From: Bacteroidetes bacterium UBA2664 | GTDB taxonomy: Bacteria > Bacteroidota > Rhodothermia > Balneolales > Balneolaceae | Assembly: GCA_002359315.1 (NCBI GenBank) | Contig: DEMS01000005.1 | Span: 1-54,328 of the forward strand | Direction of reading: 5' to 3' | DNA: 54,328 nucleotides | Part shown: in pieces, positions 43,265-51,830 of the stretch | How the letters are laid out: every line of letters starts with the position of its first letter | How positions within the stretch are numbered: position 1 is the first letter of the stretch | Notes under the pieces: model-generated | Told to the model about the DNA's origin: nothing | The model's input: the letters and a program-made list of their open reading frames with translations, nothing else | The model's database searches: none | Position numbers and translations under genes: made by a program

Positions 43265-43975
43265 ATGAAAGGAATTGTCCTGGCCGGTGGTACCGGCTCT
43301 CGTCTATACCCGCTAACGAAAGTAACCAACAAGCACTTGCTGCCGGTAGGCAATAAGCCAATGATCTACTATCCCATCGAAAAATTGATTGGTGCCGGAA
43401 TCGAGGAGATTTTGATTGTTACAGGTACTGAACACATGGGAGATGTCGTGAACTTGTTGGGTTCAGGTAAAGAATTTGGATGCCGATTTACCTATAAAGT
43501 CCAGGATGAGGCCGGTGGCATTGCACAAGCACTCGGCCTGGCTGAGAATTTTACCGGGAGGGATCCCATGACCGTGATATTGGGGGATAATATCTTTGAG
43601 AGCGATCTTAAAGAGGCCGTTCAGAATTACTCAGGCAGCGGAGCACAAATTTTGATCAAAGAAGTAGAAGATCCGGAGCGATTTGGCGTCGCTGAAATGG
43701 AGGGGGATCGGGTAATTGGCATCGAAGAGAAACCGGAAAAGGCGAAATCAAATTACGCCGTAACCGGTATCTATATGTTTGATTCCGATGTTTATAATCT
43801 TATCAAAAATTTAAAACCTTCAGGACGCGGAGAACTTGAGATTACCGATGTAAACAATCACTATATCAGAGAGGGGAAAATGAAGTACTCCATTCTGAAT
43901 GGCTGGTGGACAGATGCCGGAACCCCCGAGTCATATGTGATTGCCAATAATCTTGCATATAAATTAAAATCCTGA
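43265..43975 (+). CDS. rfbA: Glucose-1-phosphate thymidylyltransferase, short form
   Basis: A 236-residue nucleotidyltransferase making dTDP-glucose. The N-terminal MKGIVLAGGTGSRLYPLT loop binds nucleotide, NKHLLPVGNKPMIYYP the sugar phosphate, and VILGDNIFE carries the metal-binding Asp. GWWTDAGTPES is the conserved C-terminal segment. It lacks the extra C-terminal helices of the 290-residue RmlA enzymes, so it is the short form. It opens the rfbA-D-C-B set and its stop abuts rfbD. Confidence 0.9.
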   Translation: MKGIVLAGGTGSRLYPLTKVTNKHLLPVGNKPMIYYPIEKLIGAGIEEILIVTGTEHMGDVVNLLGSGKEFGCRFTYKVQDEAGGIAQALGLAENFTGRDPMTVILGDNIFESDLKEAVQNYSGSGAQILIKEVEDPERFGVAEMEGDRVIGIEEKPEKAKSNYAVTGIYMFDSDVYNLIKNLKPSGRGELEITDVNNHYIREGKMKYSILNGWWTDAGTPESYVIANNLAYKLKS

Positions 43976-44839
43976 ATGAAATACCTGATCACAGGGGCTA
44001 ATGGCCAGCTTGGAAGGGAGTGGGTTCAATATTTGTCTGCATTGAATGCAGAAATAATCGCAACCACTTCTGAACAGCTCGATATTACTGACTCTGACAG
44101 TGTTACAAAGGTAGTCAATGAGTTCGCCCCTGATTTCATTATCAATTGTGCGGCCTATACAAAAGTGGATCTGGCCGAGTCTGATTTTGAAGGAGCGATG
44201 CGTGTGAATCGGGATGGGGTCAAAAATTTGATAGATGCCTGTGCAATTACAGAATCAAAGTTAGTCCATTTTAGTACAGATTATGTTTTTTCGGGGTCTG
44301 AAGAAGATAGAGGCACGTTTCCATTTGGGTATCCGGAAGACGCCAAAACAGATCCGATAAATCGATATGGATACTCAAAACGTGCAGGTGAGATTGAGTT
44401 GGAAAAGAGTGATATCGATTGGCTTTTAATTCGGGTATCGTGGTTATGCGGTTCACAAGGGTCAAATTTTGTGAAAACGATGTTGCGATTAGGAAGGGAA
44501 CACGGTGAGGTCTCAGTCGTTGAAGATCAAACAGGAAGCCCGTCATACACTTTTGATGTTGTTGAGAAAACCGATCAATTGCTCAAGCAGGGATTGAAGG
44601 GAATTTATCATATCAGCAGTGGCGGTGAAGTGAGCTGGGCAGATTTTGCAGAAGCGATATTTTCGGAAAAGGGTCAGAAGACAACCTTACACAGAATTAC
44701 CTCTGATCAGTTTAAGACGATTGCAAAAAGGCCTTCATTTTCACTTTTGAATAAAGAAAAAATGATAAAAAAAGGCCTCAACCCTTTTGATTGGCGAGAT
44801 GGGTTGAAAAGGCTGATGACAGAGATGGAAGGTATTTAG
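43976..44839 (+). CDS. rfbD: dTDP-4-dehydrorhamnose reductase
   Basis: A 287-residue short-chain dehydrogenase for the last step of dTDP-L-rhamnose synthesis. The NAD(P) loop GANGQLG is at 7-13, NCAAYTKVDLAE follows strand 3, STDYVFSG carries the active-site Ser/Thr, and YGYSK the Tyr/Lys pair. It begins directly after the rfbA stop codon, so the two are coupled. Confidence 0.92.
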   Translation: MKYLITGANGQLGREWVQYLSALNAEIIATTSEQLDITDSDSVTKVVNEFAPDFIINCAAYTKVDLAESDFEGAMRVNRDGVKNLIDACAITESKLVHFSTDYVFSGSEEDRGTFPFGYPEDAKTDPINRYGYSKRAGEIELEKSDIDWLLIRVSWLCGSQGSNFVKTMLRLGREHGEVSVVEDQTGSPSYTFDVVEKTDQLLKQGLKGIYHISSGGEVSWADFAEAIFSEKGQKTTLHRITSDQFKTIAKRPSFSLLNKEKMIKKGLNPFDWRDGLKRLMTEMEGI

Positions 44840-45005
44840 GTTAAATGCAGGCGTCACTTAAGAAAAGATATAAAGGGTTTAGGTTAATATTGTAAACATT
44901 ATTGAAAAGTTGAGAAGCTTTTAAGAATAGTAGGATGCATTTCAGTAAGTTTGTAAAGTAATTAAGAGATGTTAAAAAAAGCATTTAAGTAAACAATGGA
45001 TCGGT

Positions 45006-45557
45006 ATGATAAAATTTAAAGAGACCCCCCTAAAAGATGTTTGGCTGATAGAGCCAACTCTCTTTAAAGATGAAAGAGGCCATTTTTTGGAGGCATTCAG
45101 AGAGGAGTATTTTAGGGAAAAAGGATTGATCAGTACGTTTGTTCAGGACAATATTTCCGTATCCAAAAAAGGGACGATCAGAGGCCTTCACTATCAAGCC
45201 AATCCGCATGCCCAGGCAAAACTGGTGATGGCAATTGAAGGTGAAATTTTAGATGTTGCTGTAGATCTGCGAAAAAATTCCCCGACATTTGGAAAAAGTT
45301 TTAAAGCTAAGTTAAGCAGCAAAAATAGAACCATGATGCTGATTCCGGTCGGATTTGCACATGGATTTTCCGTTTTATCTGAAGATGCCACGGTTTTCTA
45401 CAAATGCAGCCAATACTACAATAAAGAGTCAGAACGCGGGATAATGTGGAATGATCAGGATATTGATATCGATTGGGAGGTAAAAAATCCCATAGTTTCT
45501 GAAAAAGACAAAAAAAACATCCATTTTATAGATATTATTCCTTCTGACCTTTTTTAA
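45006..45557 (+). CDS. rfbC: dTDP-4-dehydrorhamnose 3,5-epimerase
   Basis: A 183-residue cupin epimerase acting on dTDP-4-dehydro-6-deoxyglucose. The conserved RGLHYQ with catalytic His, DLRKNSPTFGK, IPVGFAHGF and the Tyr in ATVFYKCSQYYNKESERGI are all present. A 166-base gap separates it from rfbD, and 35 bases from rfbB. Confidence 0.93.
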   Translation: MIKFKETPLKDVWLIEPTLFKDERGHFLEAFREEYFREKGLISTFVQDNISVSKKGTIRGLHYQANPHAQAKLVMAIEGEILDVAVDLRKNSPTFGKSFKAKLSSKNRTMMLIPVGFAHGFSVLSEDATVFYKCSQYYNKESERGIMWNDQDIDIDWEVKNPIVSEKDKKNIHFIDIIPSDLF

Positions 45558-45592
45558 ATTTTACATCATTCATCAAATAAGAGACAAGAGAT

Positions 45593-46603
45593 ATGAAAGT
45601 TATTGTTACAGGCGGTGCCGGTTTTATTGGTTCAAATCTGATTCTGCACCTGCATGATCACTATCCGGATTTTGAAATTTTAAATATCGATAAACTGACC
45701 TATGCTTCAGATTTGAACTACCTGAACACGGTGAAAGATTCAAATCGATATACGTTTAAAAGGCTCGACATTACTGACCGGGCCGGAATTAAGGATATTA
45801 TCCAAAAGTACGGACCGGATGGCGTGATTCATTTAGCTGCAGAATCTCATGTAGATAATTCAATAAAAGGGCCGGAACCGTTTGTCTATTCAAATGTCGT
45901 CGGAACCTTTAATCTGCTTGAAGAGTGCAGGCTTTACTGGGCAGAGTCGAAAAATAAACCGGTTTTGGCGAATCGTTTTCTCCATATATCGACGGATGAA
46001 GTGTATGGATCACTGGGGAAAACAGGATTTTTCAAGGAGACCACACCCTATGCCCCCAATTCACCCTACTCTGCATCAAAAGCAGGCAGTGATTTTCTTG
46101 TCAGGTCCTACTTCCACACGTATGGGATGAATACTGTGATGACAAACTGTTCAAATAATTACGGCCCTCATCAGCATGATGAAAAATTGATACCAACAGT
46201 TATACGGAAAGCACTTGCCGGAGAACCGATTCCTGTCTATGGAAAGGGGGACAATGTTCGCGACTGGCTCTATGTTGAAGATCACTGTAAAGCATTGGCG
46301 ACGGTTTTTATGGATGGTAAAGCTGGAGAACAGTATAATATTGGAGGTGATAACGAATGGCAAAATATTGAAATTGTTAATCTGATCTGTGAAATTCTGA
46401 ATGAAGAGAGCGGAAAAGGGCCGGACGGTGATTATAAAAATCTGATCTCTTTTGTGACCGACCGGCCGGGCCATGATTTCAGATATGCAGTAGATGCATC
46501 AAAAATCAAAAAGGAACTGAATTGGACACCGTCTAAAGAGTTTAATGAAATGCTGCGGGATACCGTGAAATGGTTTATGAAAAAGTATGAAGATAAGATT
46601 TAG
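45593..46603 (+). CDS. rfbB: dTDP-glucose 4,6-dehydratase
   Basis: A 336-residue extended short-chain dehydrogenase converting dTDP-glucose to the 4-keto-6-deoxy sugar. The NAD loop GGAGFIGSN is near the start. HLAAESHVDNSI, STDEVYGSLG with the active-site Thr-Asp-Glu, YSASKAGSDFLVRSY and NCSNNYGPHQ are present. Together with rfbA, rfbD and rfbC it completes the pathway to dTDP-rhamnose for surface polysaccharide. Confidence 0.95.
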   Translation: MKVIVTGGAGFIGSNLILHLHDHYPDFEILNIDKLTYASDLNYLNTVKDSNRYTFKRLDITDRAGIKDIIQKYGPDGVIHLAAESHVDNSIKGPEPFVYSNVVGTFNLLEECRLYWAESKNKPVLANRFLHISTDEVYGSLGKTGFFKETTPYAPNSPYSASKAGSDFLVRSYFHTYGMNTVMTNCSNNYGPHQHDEKLIPTVIRKALAGEPIPVYGKGDNVRDWLYVEDHCKALATVFMDGKAGEQYNIGGDNEWQNIEIVNLICEILNEESGKGPDGDYKNLISFVTDRPGHDFRYAVDASKIKKELNWTPSKEFNEMLRDTVKWFMKKYEDKI

Positions 46604-46650
46604 TCGTAGAGTATGTAAATTAGTTGAACAATTAACTAAAAGGGGTTCAA

Positions 46651-48114
46651 ATGTTTAAAAAAATTCTATTCGTATTGCTGGGCGTTGTGCTTACGCTGCT
46701 GACAATCATTTTGATCAATACATTTCGTCTGGGCAACACTCAGATTGAACCGGAAACAATCGAACAGGTGAATTGGGATAGGAATGCAATGGTGGATCGT
46801 TTTTCTAGAGCCATTCAATACAGAACGATCTCCGGTGATGAAAATGATATGCGGGATACCACTGAATTCAATGCTTTTCTTGATTTTATTGAATCAGAAT
46901 ATCCGCTGGTTCATGAGAGATTGGATAGAGTCTATTTTAACGATTACACACCACTCTATTACTGGGAGGGAAGTGATACAAGTTTAAATCCAATTCTATT
47001 AATGGGGCATTATGATGTTGTCCCTATCGATTCAACGGATATTGATGGCTGGGAATACGGCCCTTTTTCTGGGCAAATTGCAGATGGATACATCTGGGGA
47101 CGGGGTACTCTGGATAATAAAAATAATGTAATGAGTCTGCTTGAGACGATGGAGTATCTGCTATCAGTAGATTATCAGCCAAGTAGAAGTTTCTATGTTT
47201 CATTTGGCCATGATGAAGAGATCGGTGGCGATGAAGGTGCCAGGGCAATATCACGATATTTTCAGGACAATGATATCAACCTGAACTTTGTATTGGATGA
47301 AGGTGGAGCTGTTTTGACAGATAATCCAATGATGGGGCATAGAGTTGCAATGATCGGCATCGCAGAAAAAGGCTATTTATCTCTTGAACTGACTGCCCGT
47401 ACGAGAGGGGGACACTCATCATCACCCCCAAATGAGATGGCTATTGTTAAACTGAGTGATGCAATTTCAAAATTGCACAATAACCAATTTCCTGCCGCTA
47501 TTGATGGAGCCACGGAAAGTATGTTTGAGGCGATAGCCAGTAAGCTGCCTTTCCATCTGAGAATGGTATATGGGAATCGATGGGCAACCGAGGGACTCAT
47601 GACCCGGATGATGGCCAACGATCCTAGTCTGGCACCCATGGTTCGGACAACGACGGCTCCAACCATTTTAAGAGCCGGTGTTAAAGATAATGTGCTTCCA
47701 AATGAAGCCCGTGGGGTTGTTAATTTCCGGCTTTTACCCGGCGAAACATTTGATTCAGTACGAGAGCATGTCATCAGCGTAATCGATGATGAAGATATCA
47801 CGATCAGTGGATACGGCCCGATTCAGGTACCGCCATCGATGGTGTCGCCTGTAAGCAGCCCGAACTATAGAAATTTACAGCAAGCCATTATGGATCGATT
47901 CCAGGATCTCTATGTGATGCCCTATCTGGTAACCGGGGCTACAGATTCCCGATACTTTACCGGTATTACTGACCAGATCTATCGATTCAGTCCGGTCGAA
48001 TTTACCGTGGATGATATGGGAATTATTCACGGGACCGGCGAAAAAATTTCAGTGGATTCCTATGTGGGCTCCATTGACTTCTATGTGCATTTGATTCAGA
48101 AAAGTACGGAATGA
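46651..48114 (+). CDS. M20-family metallopeptidase, membrane-anchored, PM20D1/CPS1-like
   Basis: A 487-residue zinc peptidase with an N-terminal membrane anchor (residues 4-23). Zinc ligands and catalytic residues lie at His120 (LMGHYDVVP), Asp155 (RGTLDNKNN) and the Glu pair 189-190 (FGHDEEIGG). RGGHSSSPP is the conserved dimerisation-domain motif. Length and anchor match carboxypeptidase S / PM20D1 relatives. It probably faces the periplasm and hydrolyses peptides or N-acyl amino acids. Confidence 0.88.
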   Translation: MFKKILFVLLGVVLTLLTIILINTFRLGNTQIEPETIEQVNWDRNAMVDRFSRAIQYRTISGDENDMRDTTEFNAFLDFIESEYPLVHERLDRVYFNDYTPLYYWEGSDTSLNPILLMGHYDVVPIDSTDIDGWEYGPFSGQIADGYIWGRGTLDNKNNVMSLLETMEYLLSVDYQPSRSFYVSFGHDEEIGGDEGARAISRYFQDNDINLNFVLDEGGAVLTDNPMMGHRVAMIGIAEKGYLSLELTARTRGGHSSSPPNEMAIVKLSDAISKLHNNQFPAAIDGATESMFEAIASKLPFHLRMVYGNRWATEGLMTRMMANDPSLAPMVRTTTAPTILRAGVKDNVLPNEARGVVNFRLLPGETFDSVREHVISVIDDEDITISGYGPIQVPPSMVSPVSSPNYRNLQQAIMDRFQDLYVMPYLVTGATDSRYFTGITDQIYRFSPVEFTVDDMGIIHGTGEKISVDSYVGSIDFYVHLIQKSTE

Positions 48115-48179
48115 TGAATGTCTGAGATCAGTTAATAGAATCAGTTCATTCAAACAGTTATGATAAAATCAGATTAAAA

Positions 48180-48644
48180 ATGAGTAAAAAGCAGTATTGG
48201 TTAATGAAATCTGAACCCGATGCGTACAGTATCGATGATCTAAAAAAAGATGGGAAAATTCATTGGAGCGGTGTTCGCAACTATGAAGCCAGAAACATTA
48301 TGCGTGATCGGATGAACGTCGGAGATCGTGCTTTTTTCTACCACTCCAATGTAAAGCCGCCGGAGATTGTAGGGGAGATGGAAGTGTGCAGCGAACCGTA
48401 TCCGGATAAATTTCAGTTTGATCCGGACAGTAAATATTTTGATGAAAAGAGCAGTGAGAGCAATCCCCGCTGGCAATTGGTAGATGTTAAGTTTATTCGC
48501 AAGTTTGATAATCCGGTAACCCGGGACATGCTGAAAAAAGATGACTCATTGCTTGAGATGCAGTTATTCAAACGGAATCGCCTGTCGATAACTGAGGTCA
48601 CTGAAGAAGAATATGAAAAAATTGTAAAGCTTGCAGAGAGTTGA
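48180..48644 (+). CDS. EVE-domain protein
   Basis: A 154-residue protein covering a whole EVE domain (PUA-like fold): YWLMKSEPDAYSIDDL at the start, WSGVRNYEARNIMRDRMNVGDRAFFYHSN, then GEMEVCSEPYPD and PRWQLVDVKFIRKF. The EVE fold binds modified bases in DNA or RNA; its bacterial role is unsettled. It converges on recG with stops about 20 bases apart. Confidence 0.9.
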   Translation: MSKKQYWLMKSEPDAYSIDDLKKDGKIHWSGVRNYEARNIMRDRMNVGDRAFFYHSNVKPPEIVGEMEVCSEPYPDKFQFDPDSKYFDEKSSESNPRWQLVDVKFIRKFDNPVTRDMLKKDDSLLEMQLFKRNRLSITEVTEEEYEKIVKLAES

Positions 48645-48665
48645 TACCCATGCCTGTGTACACGA

Positions 48666-50732
48666 TCAGCCCACCCCAAAAAGTTCCAATCTTTCTTTGA
48701 AATAGGGTTCAAAAACAGATTGAAGGGTATTGTATTTCGGATTTGATAGAGAGGGGTCGCTGTTGATTAATTCCCAGGAGTCATTTTTAGCCTGTTCCAG
48801 AATGAGCCTGTCCTCGACAATATCAGCAAACCTGAATTCGGGAAGCCCGCTCTGTTTGGTACCAAGGAAATCGCCCGGCCCTCTTAATTTCAGGTCGGCT
48901 TCCGCAATTTTGAACCCGTCGGTGGTCTCCACCAGTTTCTTCAATCGGAATACCCCGGCTTTACTCAATTGAGAACCCGGCATCAGAATACAGTAACTCT
49001 GTTTGCTGCCCCTGCCAATTCTGCCCCGCAGCTGATGGAGCTGTGAAAGCCCAAATCTCTCTGCGTGTTCAATAATCATAATGGATGCATTTGGTACATC
49101 CACGCCTACCTCTATGACAGTTGTGGACACCAAAATCTTAGATTTTCCTTCCGAAAAACGTTTCATGATCTGTTCTTTTTCCTCCGACTTCATTTTGCCG
49201 TGAAGAAGATCGATATCAACAGAAGGGAATCGCTTGCTTAACTTCTCATATCCCATTGTCGCATCTTTTAAATCCATCGCTTCCGATTCTTCGATCAGTG
49301 GAAAAATAATATAGACCTGATCACCGCTATCTACACTTTTTTCAATGAACTGATAGATCTTCTCCCTCTCTTTGTCCGTTCTGACAGCTGTCTTGATCGG
49401 TTTACGTCCGGCCGGCAGATCTTTGATTACAGAGATATCCAGATCGCTGTAGATGGTCATGGCCAGAGAGCGCGGGATCGGCGTTGCTGACATAACCATC
49501 AAGTGCGGATTTTCACCTTTTTGCAGAATTTCATTTCGCTGCTTCACCCCAAACCGGTGCTGTTCATCAATGACTACCAATCCCAGCTTATTAAATTTCA
49601 CTTTATTTTGAAAAATAGCATGGGTTCCTATGACGATATTACAATTTCCACCCTCGATATCTGTAAGGATATCCTGCCGAAGAGATGTTGATTGCCCGCC
49701 GGTTAACAGACGGTAGGAGATCCCCAGATTATCGAGATATTTTTTGATTGTGAAAAAATGCTGTTCTGCTAAAATTTCAGTCGGTGCCATGAATGCAGCC
49801 TGGTAGCCGCTATCGACGGCCATGAGGAGTGCACCGATGGCAACGATCGTTTTCCCGGCCCCAACGTCGCCCTGAATGAGCCGATTCATTTGAGTTGGTC
49901 CGGACAAATCCTTTTTCAGATCGCTGAGAGCGTTTATTTGTCCTTCCGTTAATTCAAAAGGGAGAATGGTGTTAAAGAAACTTTTTGTGAAATCACCGGC
50001 TTTCATCGGAATGCCCCTGGCCCGTTCCGTTCGGTCCTTTTTGATTTTGCCCATGCTCAATTCAAAAAGAAATAGCTCCTCATATTTAAATCTGTCAAGA
50101 GCTTGCTGAACATCATTTTTCTTTTCAGGCTTATGAATATTCCTGAATCCATCCATCAAAGTGGGGAAGGAGTATTTTTGGAGAATATCATCAGGCAGAA
50201 AATCATCTGTATCAATAGAATTTAGAGTTTGTTCAATCCATCCGGAGATAATTTTATTGGATATGTAGGCTTTTGAAAAGTATTTATTGGAAGGATAAAT
50301 GGGAATGAGTTTATCTAAATTGGCTACTTCCTCCGGTTCGGAGAGCTGTTCCACTTCAGGGTGTGCCATACTCATCTGTCGGCCGTACTGTTTTGGTGTG
50401 CCATACAGAGCGACATACGCGTCAGTTTTGAATTGTGTGATAAAGTACTTCCAGCCTTTAAAGTAGACAGCTTTAAGAGATGCGCTGTCATCCTGAATGA
50501 TGACTTCCAGTCTTTTTTTGTTTCCATATCCCGTTACATTTATGGATGAGACTTTTCCCACAATTGTGACCGGTTGACCTTCAGAATGCAGATGCCTGAT
50601 TTTTTGGATGTTAGACCTGTCTATATAACGTCTGGGGAAAAAATAGAGCAAATCCATAGGCTGATGAATTCCGGTTTGCTGCAGTGCTTTTAATCTTTTT
50701 CCACTAAGATTATGGAGATCTGTTAGACTCAT
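48666..50732 (-). CDS. recG: ATP-dependent DNA helicase RecG
   Basis: A 688-residue branched-DNA helicase that reverses stalled forks. The N-terminal wedge/OB part contains PVTIVGKVSSINVTGYGNKKRL. Helicase motifs: GDVGAGKT (I), DEQHRFGVKQR (II), SATPIPRSLAMT (III), VIEVGVDVPNAS (V) and QLRGRIGRG (VI). LGTKQSGLPEFRFADI is the C-terminal RecG signature. Full length and intact. Confidence 0.96.
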   Translation of the reverse strand: MSLTDLHNLSGKRLKALQQTGIHQPMDLLYFFPRRYIDRSNIQKIRHLHSEGQPVTIVGKVSSINVTGYGNKKRLEVIIQDDSASLKAVYFKGWKYFITQFKTDAYVALYGTPKQYGRQMSMAHPEVEQLSEPEEVANLDKLIPIYPSNKYFSKAYISNKIISGWIEQTLNSIDTDDFLPDDILQKYSFPTLMDGFRNIHKPEKKNDVQQALDRFKYEELFLFELSMGKIKKDRTERARGIPMKAGDFTKSFFNTILPFELTEGQINALSDLKKDLSGPTQMNRLIQGDVGAGKTIVAIGALLMAVDSGYQAAFMAPTEILAEQHFFTIKKYLDNLGISYRLLTGGQSTSLRQDILTDIEGGNCNIVIGTHAIFQNKVKFNKLGLVVIDEQHRFGVKQRNEILQKGENPHLMVMSATPIPRSLAMTIYSDLDISVIKDLPAGRKPIKTAVRTDKEREKIYQFIEKSVDSGDQVYIIFPLIEESEAMDLKDATMGYEKLSKRFPSVDIDLLHGKMKSEEKEQIMKRFSEGKSKILVSTTVIEVGVDVPNASIMIIEHAERFGLSQLHQLRGRIGRGSKQSYCILMPGSQLSKAGVFRLKKLVETTDGFKIAEADLKLRGPGDFLGTKQSGLPEFRFADIVEDRLILEQAKNDSWELINSDPSLSNPKYNTLQSVFEPYFKERLELFGVG

Positions 50733-50919
50733 GCTGTTATACTGATATGTATCAGTTATATATTAAATATTCAATTAATTGTGCCTTTGTTGACGAATAA
50801 TGTGGGTACGGGAAGTTTTATGATTAATTGTGAAAATAGTAGTGAATTATTGTTGCAATCTAAATTCGAATATTGTTATATTATCTAGCTATTGATTTTA
50901 AACCAAACAAGGGTTATCC

Positions 50920-51294
50920 GTGCCTACTATAAACCAACTTATTCGAAAAGGTAGAAAAAGCAAGGTAAGCAAAACAACTGCTCCTGCACTACAAAATTGT
51001 CCCCAAAAACGGGGAGTATGTACAAGGGTGTATACAACAACACCTAAAAAACCAAACTCTGCCCTGCGGAAAGTAGCAAGAATTCGTCTGACGAATGGAC
51101 TTGAAGTGACTGCTTATATTCCCGGAGAGGGACACAACCTTCAGGAGCACAGTATTGTCCTGATTCGTGGAGGTCGTGTAAAAGATCTTCCGGGTGTTCG
51201 CTATCACGTAATTCGTGGCACGCTGGATACAGCCGGTGTTGACGATAGAAAGCAGGGAAGAAGTCTTTACGGTACAAAAAGACCGAAAGGGTAA
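50920..51294 (+). CDS. rpsL: 30S ribosomal protein S12
   Basis: A 124-residue ribosomal protein that helps set decoding accuracy. The start is GTG (GTGCCTACTATA). TTTPKKPNSALRKVARIRL with Lys at the streptomycin-sensitive position, and PGVRYHVIRGTLDTAGV, are the conserved decoding-centre loops. It opens the str operon with rpsG, fusA and tuf. Confidence 0.97.
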   Translation: MPTINQLIRKGRKSKVSKTTAPALQNCPQKRGVCTRVYTTTPKKPNSALRKVARIRLTNGLEVTAYIPGEGHNLQEHSIVLIRGGRVKDLPGVRYHVIRGTLDTAGVDDRKQGRSLYGTKRPKG

Positions 51295-51319
51295 ACAGGA
51301 TTTATAACCTTATTATACT

Positions 51320-51787
51320 ATGCGCAGAAGAAAAGCAGAAAAAAGAGATTTACAGCCGGATCCAATTTTCGGTGACAAGCTCATCACAAGATTTGTAAAT
51401 AATCTGATGAGAGATGGTAAGAAAGGTGTTGCCAGAAAAATATTATATCAGGCATTTGAAATCATCGAAGAGAAAACAGGTGAGTTGCCAATTGATGTAT
51501 TTCGTAACGCTTTAAATAATGCAACACCTGCTGTTGAAGTGAGAAGTCGCAGAGTGGGTGGTGCAACTTATCAGGTTCCGGTTGAAGTTCGTACCGACAG
51601 AGGTACTGCACTTGGAATCCGATGGATTATAAAAGCATCCAGACAAAGAAATGATAAGTCGATGGCAACAAGGTTAGGAAGGGAGTTGATTGATGCTTCC
51701 AAGAATGAAGGCGGCGCAGTCCGTAAGAAGGATGAGACACACCGAATGGCAGAAGCAAACAAAGCATTCGCTCATTTCAGATTTTAA
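51320..51787 (+). CDS. rpsG: 30S ribosomal protein S7
   Basis: A 155-residue ribosomal protein that nucleates assembly of the 30S head. MRRRKAEKRDLQPDPIFGD at the start, NNATPAVEVRSRRVGGATYQVPVEV and NEGGAVRKKDETHRMAEANKAFAHFRF are all present. It starts 26 bases after rpsL. Confidence 0.97.
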   Translation: MRRRKAEKRDLQPDPIFGDKLITRFVNNLMRDGKKGVARKILYQAFEIIEEKTGELPIDVFRNALNNATPAVEVRSRRVGGATYQVPVEVRTDRGTALGIRWIIKASRQRNDKSMATRLGRELIDASKNEGGAVRKKDETHRMAEANKAFAHFRF

Positions 51788-51830
51788 TAAAGCGATCAGC
51801 AAAACGAATATTTAGTAACAGAGAAAAACA